From Candidatus Latescibacterota bacterium (GTDB taxonomy: Bacteria > Krumholzibacteriota > Krumholzibacteriia > Krumholzibacteriales > WJIX01): a stretch of DNA of 11,911 bases. Location: assembly GCA_030643145.1 (NCBI GenBank), contig DAOWMJ010000037.1, positions 1-11,911 of the forward strand, written 5' to 3'. This document shows positions 6,750 to 11,911 of this stretch, piece after piece. Below the pieces are notes generated by a model. That model was given only the letters and a program-made list of their open reading frames with translations. It did not search any database and had not been told where the DNA came from. Each line of letters opens with the position of its first letter. Within the stretch, counting starts at the first letter, position 1. A program made the position numbers and the translations under genes.

Positions 6750-7664
6750 TCAGCCACAACCTCCTGAAGATTCTTCTTCCTGTTTCTTGGGCTTCTCCGG
6801 TTTAAGAATTGGATTCATGGGGTTTGCTAACCATTCAACCCATGCGCCGTCATATAGCTTTAGATTACGAAAGCCCGCATTGTAGAGCGCAAGATATGCC
6901 TGAGCCCCCCTAATAGAGGTTTTACCGAACAGGATCATATTCTTGTCATAATCTATTCCATTTTCAAGGTACATAATTCTAATCTGTTGAATAGGTTTAT
7001 ACGTACCATCTTTAAAGTTGTTTCCTGCATAATCAATTAGAATTGATCCTGGAATCGTCCCTTCCTGATTAAGCTCATCCTTCGTTCTGACATCAATAAT
7101 AACGGTGTTCTCTTTCTGATCATCTACTTGCCTTTTTACTTCATTCCGTGTAGCAATAAATTCATTATCCAAAGATGAAGCTTTAAAAACCGTTTCTTTT
7201 ATTGCCGGCACATCTGCTGTCATCTTGATTCCCGCGTCTTTCAGCGCTTTAAAACCACCGCTGATAACCTTCACCCTATGATGACCATAAATCTTAAGGG
7301 TCCACCATAATCTTGCTGAATCAATATTATTGTTGTCATCATAGATCAGCAGCAAATCACTATTAGAAATTCCGCGGCTGCTCATGATTTTTTCAATCTG
7401 CTCAGCGGGAGCAAGCAAATTTACGTGCGGCTGATTAACAATAATATCGGCTCTTGGAACATTTACAGCTCCGGGGGCATGTCCTTTCCTATAATCAAAG
7501 AATTTTCGGGCATCAACTAGAATAGCTCCTTCATCAGCGCAATCCATTGCGTTTCCCGCGGGAATTATCTCTGTTCCCTTTTCTCCGGGCGCCTTAACGC
7601 CGCATCCCGAGATAGAAACAAAAAGGATTGCTGTTATACAAATCGCCAAAAGTTTTTTAATCAT
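6750..7664 (-). CDS. Rhodanese-like (SseA-type) lipoprotein lacking the catalytic Cys, with C-terminal GGCG arm
   Basis: 304 residues from ATG at 7664. This start has AAAGGA 7 bases upstream and opens directly into a lipoprotein signal (MIKKLLAICIT, lipobox SISGC, C21). An upstream in-frame ATG (7727) would add 21 charged residues inside the preceding gene and is rejected. Two rhodanese domains: about 33-150 (VDARKFFDYRKGHAPGAVNVP, then IYDDNNNIDSAR) and about 165-282 (IDVRTKDELNQEGTIPGS, then ILFGKTSIRGA). In SseA/thiosulfate sulfurtransferases the second loop reads YCxTGxR; here the Cys is Gly (G247, codon GGT, one base from TGT). The first loop has the Asp usual for the inactive N-terminal domain. 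Thus neither domain should form a persulfide. The tail (about 285-304) is Pro/Lys/Glu-rich and ends SSGGCG with C303 next to last. The frame is intact with conserved folds, so it is not an obvious pseudogene. Confidence 0.85.
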   Translation of the reverse strand: MIKKLLAICITAILFVSISGCGVKAPGEKGTEIIPAGNAMDCADEGAILVDARKFFDYRKGHAPGAVNVPRADIIVNQPHVNLLAPAEQIEKIMSSRGISNSDLLLIYDDNNNIDSARLWWTLKIYGHHRVKVISGGFKALKDAGIKMTADVPAIKETVFKASSLDNEFIATRNEVKRQVDDQKENTVIIDVRTKDELNQEGTIPGSILIDYAGNNFKDGTYKPIQQIRIMYLENGIDYDKNMILFGKTSIRGAQAYLALYNAGFRNLKLYDGAWVEWLANPMNPILKPEKPKKQEEESSGGCG

Positions 7665-7675
7665 TTGCTTATCCT

Positions 7676-8917
7676 TTATTTCGCGGCCAATTCTTTCAAT
7701 TTTCCTATTACATGATTTTTTGAGCAATCTTTAGTATTGCCGACTATCTCACCATTTTTTGTGAAAATTATCTTCATCGGCTCTGCATTACAATCCAGTC
7801 TCTCGCATAATCTTTTTCCCTTGTACATATCGACAACATTAAGCTTGGCAACGTCCTTTAGTTCATCTTCAATTTCTTTCATTATCGGAAGAAGCTCTCT
7901 GCTGACGGAATCTATCGCTGAGTAAATATATATAAACCCGATTTTCTCCTTCTGCATTAGCTGGTTATGGAACACTTCTGTTTCTGATATAAACTTTTCC
8001 GCCTCTACTCCGGCTATTGCTCCGTCACCAACAGCTGTTGCTACCTGCTTGAGAACTTTATCCCTTACATCACCGCAGGCAAAAACACCCTCCACGCCCG
8101 TATACATATTTTCATCCGTGACTATGTACTCTTGATCTGTAAGTTCAATTATATCGTTAAATATTTCCGTGTTAGGCAAATAACCAATAAACTCGAAACA
8201 GGTATCAACATCTACTCGTTCAAGCTCGCTTGTTTTAAGATTCTTTAAAACCACCGTTTTCAGGTGATCTTCCCCTTCGAATGAATCAACAATTGTATTC
8301 CACATAAACTCCATTTTACTATTGGCAAGCGCCTGTTCTTTTGCTATCTCGTTACAGTCCATCTTTCCGGTATCATGAATTACTGAAAAAATGACTTTAT
8401 CCGCAAACTTTGAGAGAAAGGTTCCCTCTTCAATCGCGGCGTCACCACTGCCTATTATCATAACTGTTTTTCCCGTGTTGGCAGCCGCGTCACAGGTCGC
8501 GCAGAAGGAAATCCCCTTGTCAAAAAGGAATTTTTCTTCATTCTCCGCTCCCGTTGTCCTGGGTCGTCCGCCTGAAGCAATAATAACGGTTTTGGCTTCA
8601 TAGATATTTCTAAATGTTTCCACCTCTTTTGTTTCGTTCGAAAAATCTACCTTTTTAACATCTGTCAGTTTAAACTTTACACCAAATTTTTTGGCCTGTT
8701 TGTGAAATAATTTCATAAGCCCGAGGCCTGTGATTTCCTCTGGAAATCCGGGGAAGTTCGCGATCTCATTTGTATATGTTGCCAACCCGCCCATAAGTGA
8801 TTTTTCAATGAGCAGCGTGTTAAGCCTTGCCCTGCCGCAATAAATTGCAGCCGTAAGACCTGCCGCGCCTCCTCCGATTATAACCACATCGAATTGTTCT
8901 CGTTTTTTTTCACGCAT
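7676..8917 (-). CDS. Thioredoxin-reductase-like flavoprotein with C-terminal thioredoxin-fold domain
   Basis: 413 residues, cytoplasmic. Residues 1-312 match low-molecular-weight thioredoxin reductase: FAD-binding GGGAAG (15-20), redox pair CATC (C139, C142), second nucleotide site GSGDAA (156-161), and FACGDV (279-284). Residues about 325-413 look like a thioredoxin fold (IGFIYIYSAI, KLNVVDMYKGKRL, AEPMKIIFTKNGEIVG), but where thioredoxin has WCxxC this domain has YSAIDSVSR. The Cys residues in the domain are C371, C376 and C398. TrxR-Trx fusions are known (Mycobacterium leprae), but those keep the active CxxC. Usual TrxR length is about 310-320, so the extra domain is clear. In this operon it probably reduces a persulfide, TusA or a rhodanese partner; direction and nucleotide are unknown. 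The gap to the upstream gene is 18 bp, with GAGGGG 12 bases before the start. Confidence 0.87.
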   Translation of the reverse strand: MREKKREQFDVVIIGGGAAGLTAAIYCGRARLNTLLIEKSLMGGLATYTNEIANFPGFPEEITGLGLMKLFHKQAKKFGVKFKLTDVKKVDFSNETKEVETFRNIYEAKTVIIASGGRPRTTGAENEEKFLFDKGISFCATCDAAANTGKTVMIIGSGDAAIEEGTFLSKFADKVIFSVIHDTGKMDCNEIAKEQALANSKMEFMWNTIVDSFEGEDHLKTVVLKNLKTSELERVDVDTCFEFIGYLPNTEIFNDIIELTDQEYIVTDENMYTGVEGVFACGDVRDKVLKQVATAVGDGAIAGVEAEKFISETEVFHNQLMQKEKIGFIYIYSAIDSVSRELLPIMKEIEDELKDVAKLNVVDMYKGKRLCERLDCNAEPMKIIFTKNGEIVGNTKDCSKNHVIGKLKELAAK

Positions 8918-8935
8918 AGTATTAACAAACCCCTC

Positions 8936-9481
8936 TCACATGAAGTATTTTACAAGGAGCTTACTTCCAACCATAGCTCCAAGAAAAAGAAAAACAGCAT
9001 AAACCCACCCCGAAAGAGATAGAGATGAAATGCCGCTAAAAAAAGCTCCAATATTACAACCCGCGGCAATCCTTGCGCCATAACCCATTAACAAGCCGCC
9101 GCATACAGCTGCTATTACCTGTTTCCACGATTTGATCTTTTTAAATTTAAAGCCTGAAGCAATCAATACAGAAAAGAGCGCGCCTGCAATTAATCCGAGG
9201 TTTCTCATAGAGCCGGGATCACTCAGAAAGCCGTTTCTCAGGGTTGCGTTTACCCCTGCTCTGCTAAAATAATACCATTTCTCAACTGAGCCGCCAAGCA
9301 ACTCATAGAGCCACGCGCCCCAGTATGCAAGGGTTCCCGAGACGCCCCAGGGATTACCCGTGGTCGCAAAGGTGATTATCTGAAACAGTGATAGCAAAAC
9401 TGCTCCTGTTATATACGGCCAAGCATCTTTAAACCAGATTTTATAATACTGATTTTTACTTACTTTTTCGGTCAACTTCAT
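8936..9481 (-). CDS. YeeE/YedE-family sulfur transporter, C-terminal half
   Basis: 181 residues from ATG at 9481, chosen because AAGGAG lies 6 bases upstream. An in-frame ATG at 9508 would overlap tusA and lacks support. It is an integral membrane protein with about 4-5 spans. The signature is YGARIAAGCNIGAFFSG (about 134-150) with C142, the conserved membrane Cys of the second half of YeeE/YedE (DUF395) proteins. Full YeeE from Spirochaeta thermophila takes up thiosulfate using conserved Cys residues along its pore. Here the two halves are separate genes flanking tusA, so the working transporter is presumably a heteromer with the 9740-10432 product. Its ribosome site overlaps the tusA stop codon. 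Confidence 0.85.
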   Translation of the reverse strand: MKLTEKVSKNQYYKIWFKDAWPYITGAVLLSLFQIITFATTGNPWGVSGTLAYWGAWLYELLGGSVEKWYYFSRAGVNATLRNGFLSDPGSMRNLGLIAGALFSVLIASGFKFKKIKSWKQVIAAVCGGLLMGYGARIAAGCNIGAFFSGISSLSLSGWVYAVFLFLGAMVGSKLLVKYFM

Positions 9482-9491
9482 CTTTTTCTCC

Positions 9492-9719
9492 TTAAACAAC
9501 CTTCTCAATTACAACTTCCCATTCTCCGTCATCAAGTTCTTCAATTTCAACATTATGGCCCGCTTTTCTTGCCCATTCAGGCAGATTTTTCATGGCACAG
9601 CTATGATCTATCAGAACCAGCAGAATATCTCCGCCATCCATTGTTTCCAGTTTTTTTTGAGCCTTCACCAAAGGAATCGGACAGGCTTCACCCATACAAT
9701 CTAATTCAACTTCTTTCAT
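9492..9719 (-). CDS. tusA: TusA-family sulfur carrier protein
   Basis: 75 residues, cytoplasmic, of the TusA/SirA/YeeD family. The CPxP motif at 13-16 (GEACPIPL) contains the persulfide-carrying C13. There are two further Cys, C8 and C41; the latter sits in DHSCAMKNLPEWARKAGH, a variant segment I associate with TusA homologues encoded beside YeeE/YedE transporters. Its position between the two halves of the transporter fits the known YeeE-YeeD partnership, in which the TusA-like protein receives and processes the sulfur species on the inner face. AAGGAG lies 8 bases before the ATG. It is separated by 20 bp from the upstream gene and 10 bp from the downstream gene. Confidence 0.93.
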   Translation of the reverse strand: MKEVELDCMGEACPIPLVKAQKKLETMDGGDILLVLIDHSCAMKNLPEWARKAGHNVEIEELDDGEWEVVIEKVV

Positions 9720-9739
9720 TTTGTTTTCTCCTTAATATT

Positions 9740-10432
9740 TTATTCAGTTTTTATTTCTTTTCTTTGCGCCCATTTGTCAGCAGCAATCCAAAGTAAAACT
9801 ATGATCAACAATTGCATTATAATCGCGCCAATCCATCCGAAAAGATCCGGAAGGAATATTGCTTTTCCTCTCGCAATAAAATTTACTTTCCACCAACCCA
9901 AATTATAGGCGCCCAATAACGAACCAATAACAAAAAATACCAGAGACAGTATCTGCATGGAAAATCCTTCTCCAACACGCATCAGAGTTCCTGACGCGCA
10001 CCCTCCGGATATAACCATTCCTATTCCGAACATAAAGGCTCCAACAGCAGTCGCGAGGCTTATTGGCGCGATAAAGCCCTGTCCGGGAATCGGCATTCCT
10101 TTTAAATGTGCCCCGTATTTAATCGCGAAAAACGCGAGTGAGGTCATGGCAAAAGCTAACAGAACCGCTTTAGTAAGATTTGTGCCGCCCGTTAAGTACG
10201 GATCCCGCATTGCCGCTGTAAAACAAAATCTGCTTTTTTGTAAAATAAAGCCGAAAGCATTTCCCGTTACCCAGAAAAATCCCAGTTTTGCCGATATTCT
10301 TCCAAGCAAAACTCCAATTACGACTATAATCAGAAATACCAAAACGCCTTTCATAATTTGACTCTTCCTTTTCTTGCGTTTTGATCTTCTGGCGGATCTT
10401 TGGATGCCTGAGCTCTTTACTTCTTCACTCAT
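9740..10432 (-). CDS. YeeE/YedE-family sulfur transporter, N-terminal half
   Basis: 230 residues from ATG at 10432, preceded by AGGAGGTG with about 9-base spacing; a longer frame from 10474 would start ahead of that site. First gene of the sulfur operon. A strongly basic cytoplasmic N-terminus (residues 11-23, many Arg/Lys) precedes about 5 spans. Two YeeE/YedE signatures are seen: FGFILQKSRFCFTAAMRD (60-77, C70) and GIGMVISGGCASGTLMRVGEG (136-156, C145). These correspond to the two N-terminal pore Cys of full-length YeeE; the third is C142 of the partner encoded at 8936-9481. Likely role: import of thiosulfate or a related sulfur compound. The basic tail is unusual and may bind the partner, TusA or lipid. 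Confidence 0.87.
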   Translation of the reverse strand: MSEEVKSSGIQRSARRSKRKKRKSQIMKGVLVFLIIVVIGVLLGRISAKLGFFWVTGNAFGFILQKSRFCFTAAMRDPYLTGGTNLTKAVLLAFAMTSLAFFAIKYGAHLKGMPIPGQGFIAPISLATAVGAFMFGIGMVISGGCASGTLMRVGEGFSMQILSLVFFVIGSLLGAYNLGWWKVNFIARGKAIFLPDLFGWIGAIIMQLLIIVLLWIAADKWAQRKEIKTE

Positions 10433-10844
10433 AATGATCGGCACCTCCTCTTGTAGACTTGACGTTACGAGCATTTGTTAAAACGTTTTTTTGTTTTGTT
10501 AACAATGCCGTAAACTACGATTAAAACTGAATGTAACTTATTAATGATAACAGATAACAACAAGATATATTATCAGGAAGCATCGTACAATAGAAAATAT
10601 AAAAAAGTCAGCCTTAATAATTATATTAATCTTAGCCCCCCTCGCCAAATTGTTATTTAGTAATTTACACCAATTTTTCCTGCTTCCTTTCTATGGATGA
10701 TTTTAGCTGACAAGGTCTGAAAATTTCTTTCAAATGTTTTTATCCCGGACGCTTTTTTCTTGCTTAGAATGAAGGAGCAATATATTTTGTTTGAGAAATC
10801 CAGATTCTTAGATGGTTCTTTTCTATTAAATGGAGGTTTATTTT
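10433..10844. promoter_or_regulatory. AT-rich divergent control region
   Basis: A 412-bp gene-free stretch between the start of the minus-strand sulfur operon and the plus-strand acetate transporter, so promoters for both should lie here. On the plus strand TTGCTT (10760-10765) with TATTTT (10783-10788), 17-bp spacing, is a weak promoter candidate. I could not find a convincing minus-strand promoter. Other structure: TTAATA/TATTAA inverted repeat (10614-10619/10624-10629), and the repeat pair annotated separately. No RNA gene or riboswitch was recognised. Confidence 0.5.
10474..10505. promoter_or_regulatory. Candidate operator: paired TTTGTTAA repeats and palindromes
   Basis: TTTGTTAA occurs at 10474-10481 and 10495-10502, exactly 21 bp apart, i.e. 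on the same helix face. They are associated with the perfect palindromes AAAACGTTTT (10480-10489) and TTGTTAACAA (10496-10505). The block lies 42-73 bp upstream of the sulfur-operon start codon. A related ATTGTTAT is at 10650-10657. No specific regulator can be named. Confidence 0.35.
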
Positions 10845-11411
10845 ATGCCTGAACAAAAGTTAGCCAATCCGGCTGTTGTCGGCCTGTCCGCGTTCGGTTT
10901 GACTACTCTGATTTTGCAATTTCATAACCTCGGCTGGTGCGGGACAGGTCCTGTTCTCGCGCTTGCGCTTATTTTCGGAGGATTGGCTCAGTTTATCGCC
11001 GGCTTGCAGGAGATGAAAACAGGCAATAGCTTCGGCTATCTGGCGTTCGTTGCTTACGGCAGTTTTTGGATGTCTCTCGGTGTAATTTTTCTTTTAAATC
11101 ATTTTGGCATTTATAAGTCCTCAACTACCGACACCGGCTGGTTCCTTATTGCCTGGACGCTTTTTACCGTGATTTTATGGATCGGTTCAATGCGTGTAAA
11201 TACGACGCTAGCGATTACATTTACCTTACTTCTTATTGGCTTTATTTTGCTGGACATCGCCCATTTCGGATACCCGGCCTTAACAAAGATCGCGGCCTGG
11301 GATCTGATCGCTTGCGCTCTTTTCGCGTGGTACACGATGGCACATGCTTTGTATCTTGAAGTGTTCGGCCGCAATGTCCTGCCGGCGGGCAAGCCATGGA
11401 TAAAGGCATAA
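10845..11411 (+). CDS. satP: Acetate/succinate transporter, AceTr (GPR1/FUN34/YaaH) family
   Basis: 188 residues with six predicted spans, the usual size for SatP/YaaH. The family signature is NPAVVGLSAFGLTT (8-21), followed by GGLAQFIAGLQEMKTGNSFG (45-64) and YGSFWMSLG (71-79), regions that line the pore in solved homologues. It is an inner-membrane channel or proton symporter for acetate and small monocarboxylates. The start at 10845 is chosen because GGAGG lies at 10832-10836, 8 bases upstream; the in-frame ATG at 10830 overlaps that site. It is divergent from the sulfur operon, monocistronic, and ends in a strong terminator. Confidence 0.92.
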   Translation: MPEQKLANPAVVGLSAFGLTTLILQFHNLGWCGTGPVLALALIFGGLAQFIAGLQEMKTGNSFGYLAFVAYGSFWMSLGVIFLLNHFGIYKSSTTDTGWFLIAWTLFTVILWIGSMRVNTTLAITFTLLLIGFILLDIAHFGYPALTKIAAWDLIACALFAWYTMAHALYLEVFGRNVLPAGKPWIKA

Positions 11412-11469
11412 ATAATAATCTATGAGCTACGGGGTTTCGGGCCTTATTATCCGGCCTTTGCCCCCTACA

Positions 11470-11505
11470 AAAAAGGAGGAAGGTCTCGCCGTTTTCCTCC
11501 TTTTT
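11470..11505. terminator. Bidirectional Rho-independent terminator
   Basis: AAAAAGGAGGAA (11470-11481), a 12-base loop, TTCCTCCTTTTT (11494-11505): a 12-bp stem whose ends give a T tract on both strands. It serves the acetate transporter and the facing hydrolase gene, whose stop codon (11504-11506) lies within the right arm. Confidence 0.88.
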
Positions 11506-11911
11506 ACTGTTTTATTACTTCCTTTATCCACTCATCCGTCTTGAATATGATTTCTTTATTAAAATTCTCTGTCATATATTTCCATGTTCTGTTTTCAAGA
11601 CCATGCCGCATAGACTTAACAGTTGAAAAGGCGTGTGTTGTGTTTTTAAAATGTATAAACTTTCCTTTGCCTGGGTGATAGTGGTTTACAACATCTACAA
11701 TGGTTTCATGGTCAGATCTTGAAAAGGCCTCAATATCCGCGTCACCCCAAAAGACAAGAACGTCGGCATCTGTTTTACTCCAACATTCCGTTACGTTGTA
11801 ATCGTCAATTTGTACAAATGCTTTATAATTTCGTCCCCAGATTCTTTCCTCGCCATCGTATAACATTTGTTCTTTAAAAATAGTCGATAAAGTAGAATCC
11901 TGTGCAATCAT
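11504..11911 (-). CDS. Alpha/beta hydrolase fold protein, C-terminal part
   Basis: The frame runs to the window edge; the ATG occupying the last three bases is probably internal, so this is the last 135 residues of a longer protein. VLVFWGDADIEAF (51-63) is the strand and loop carrying the acid of an alpha/beta-hydrolase triad (D59 the best candidate). FKNTTHAFSTV (88-98) carries the catalytic His (H93). The nucleophile Ser elbow would lie upstream, outside the window. SDHETIVDVVNHYHPGKGKF resembles the peptidase/esterase-like branch of the family. The substrate is unknown. Confidence 0.7.
   Translation of the reverse strand: MIAQDSTLSTIFKEQMLYDGEERIWGRNYKAFVQIDDYNVTECWSKTDADVLVFWGDADIEAFSRSDHETIVDVVNHYHPGKGKFIHFKNTTHAFSTVKSMRHGLENRTWKYMTENFNKEIIFKTDEWIKEVIKQ

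Noticed and set aside
6750..7664. Cys-less rhodanese as a pseudogene
   Set aside because: The frame is intact, with an efficient ribosome site, preserved signal peptide, both domain cores and a distinctive tail; decay by a single Cys to Gly change alone is not evidence of a dead gene.
7665..7727. Longer N-terminus for the Cys-less rhodanese
   Set aside because: It would put 21 charged residues before a clear lipoprotein signal and lies within the flavoprotein gene; the ATG at 7664 has a good ribosome site.
9957..10361. 134-codon plus-strand open frame
   Set aside because: It lies wholly antisense to the YeeE N-half, has no ribosome site and shows Pro/Ile-rich composition typical of the reverse of a membrane gene.
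10769..10852. 27-codon upstream ORF overlapping the satP start
   Set aside because: It has no ribosome binding site and its end merely reads through the satP leader; a regulatory leader peptide is not supported.

Overview
The window looks like a piece of a Gram-negative, probably anaerobic bacterial chromosome. Evidence for an outer membrane is a likely beta-barrel protein and several lipoproteins. A FlgD-like C-terminal domain behind DxDxDG calcium loops is common in little-cultivated FCB-superphylum lineages such as Krumholzibacteriota and Eisenbacteria. The assignment is an inference from protein style only and is weak at phylum level.

Layout. (1) 1-1005: the 3' end of a large exported repeat protein carrying two copies of a 140-residue unit with conserved Cys and His residues. 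(2) 1065-1682: a mazEF toxin-antitoxin pair with a strong promoter, a palindromic operator inside it, and an apparently leaderless antitoxin mRNA. (3) 1844-3270: an oxalate/formate-antiporter-type (OFA) MFS transporter with its own promoter and terminator. (4) 3330-5002, minus strand: a small likely beta-barrel protein and an HGSNAT/DUF5009-type membrane acyltransferase. (5) 5183-5611: an NTF2-fold lipoprotein, followed by a long hairpin. (6) 5789-10432, minus strand: a six-gene operon for sulfane-sulfur handling. (7) 10433-10844: an AT-rich divergent control region. (8) 10845-11411: an acetate transporter of the AceTr/SatP family, ending in a bidirectional terminator shared with a truncated alpha/beta hydrolase gene (11504 to window end).

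The sulfur operon is the centre of interest. In transcription order it encodes the N-terminal half of a YeeE/YedE sulfur transporter, a TusA sulfur carrier, the C-terminal half of YeeE/YedE, a thioredoxin-reductase-like flavoprotein with a C-terminal thioredoxin fold lacking CxxC, and two exported rhodanese lipoproteins. Spacings are 10-31 bp, and Shine-Dalgarno sites overlap the preceding stop codon at two junctions. A reasonable model is that the surface or periplasmic lipoproteins collect or shuttle sulfane sulfur, the split YeeE passes a sulfur species through the inner membrane, TusA receives it as a persulfide, and the flavoprotein supplies or removes electrons.

The strangest part is the first rhodanese lipoprotein (6750-7664). 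Its catalytic Cys position is Gly in one domain and Asp-type in the other. Yet the protein ends in a charged, flexible arm finishing Gly-Gly-Cys-Gly, resembling the carrier arm of SoxY. It may be a rhodanese converted from an enzyme into a sulfur carrier.
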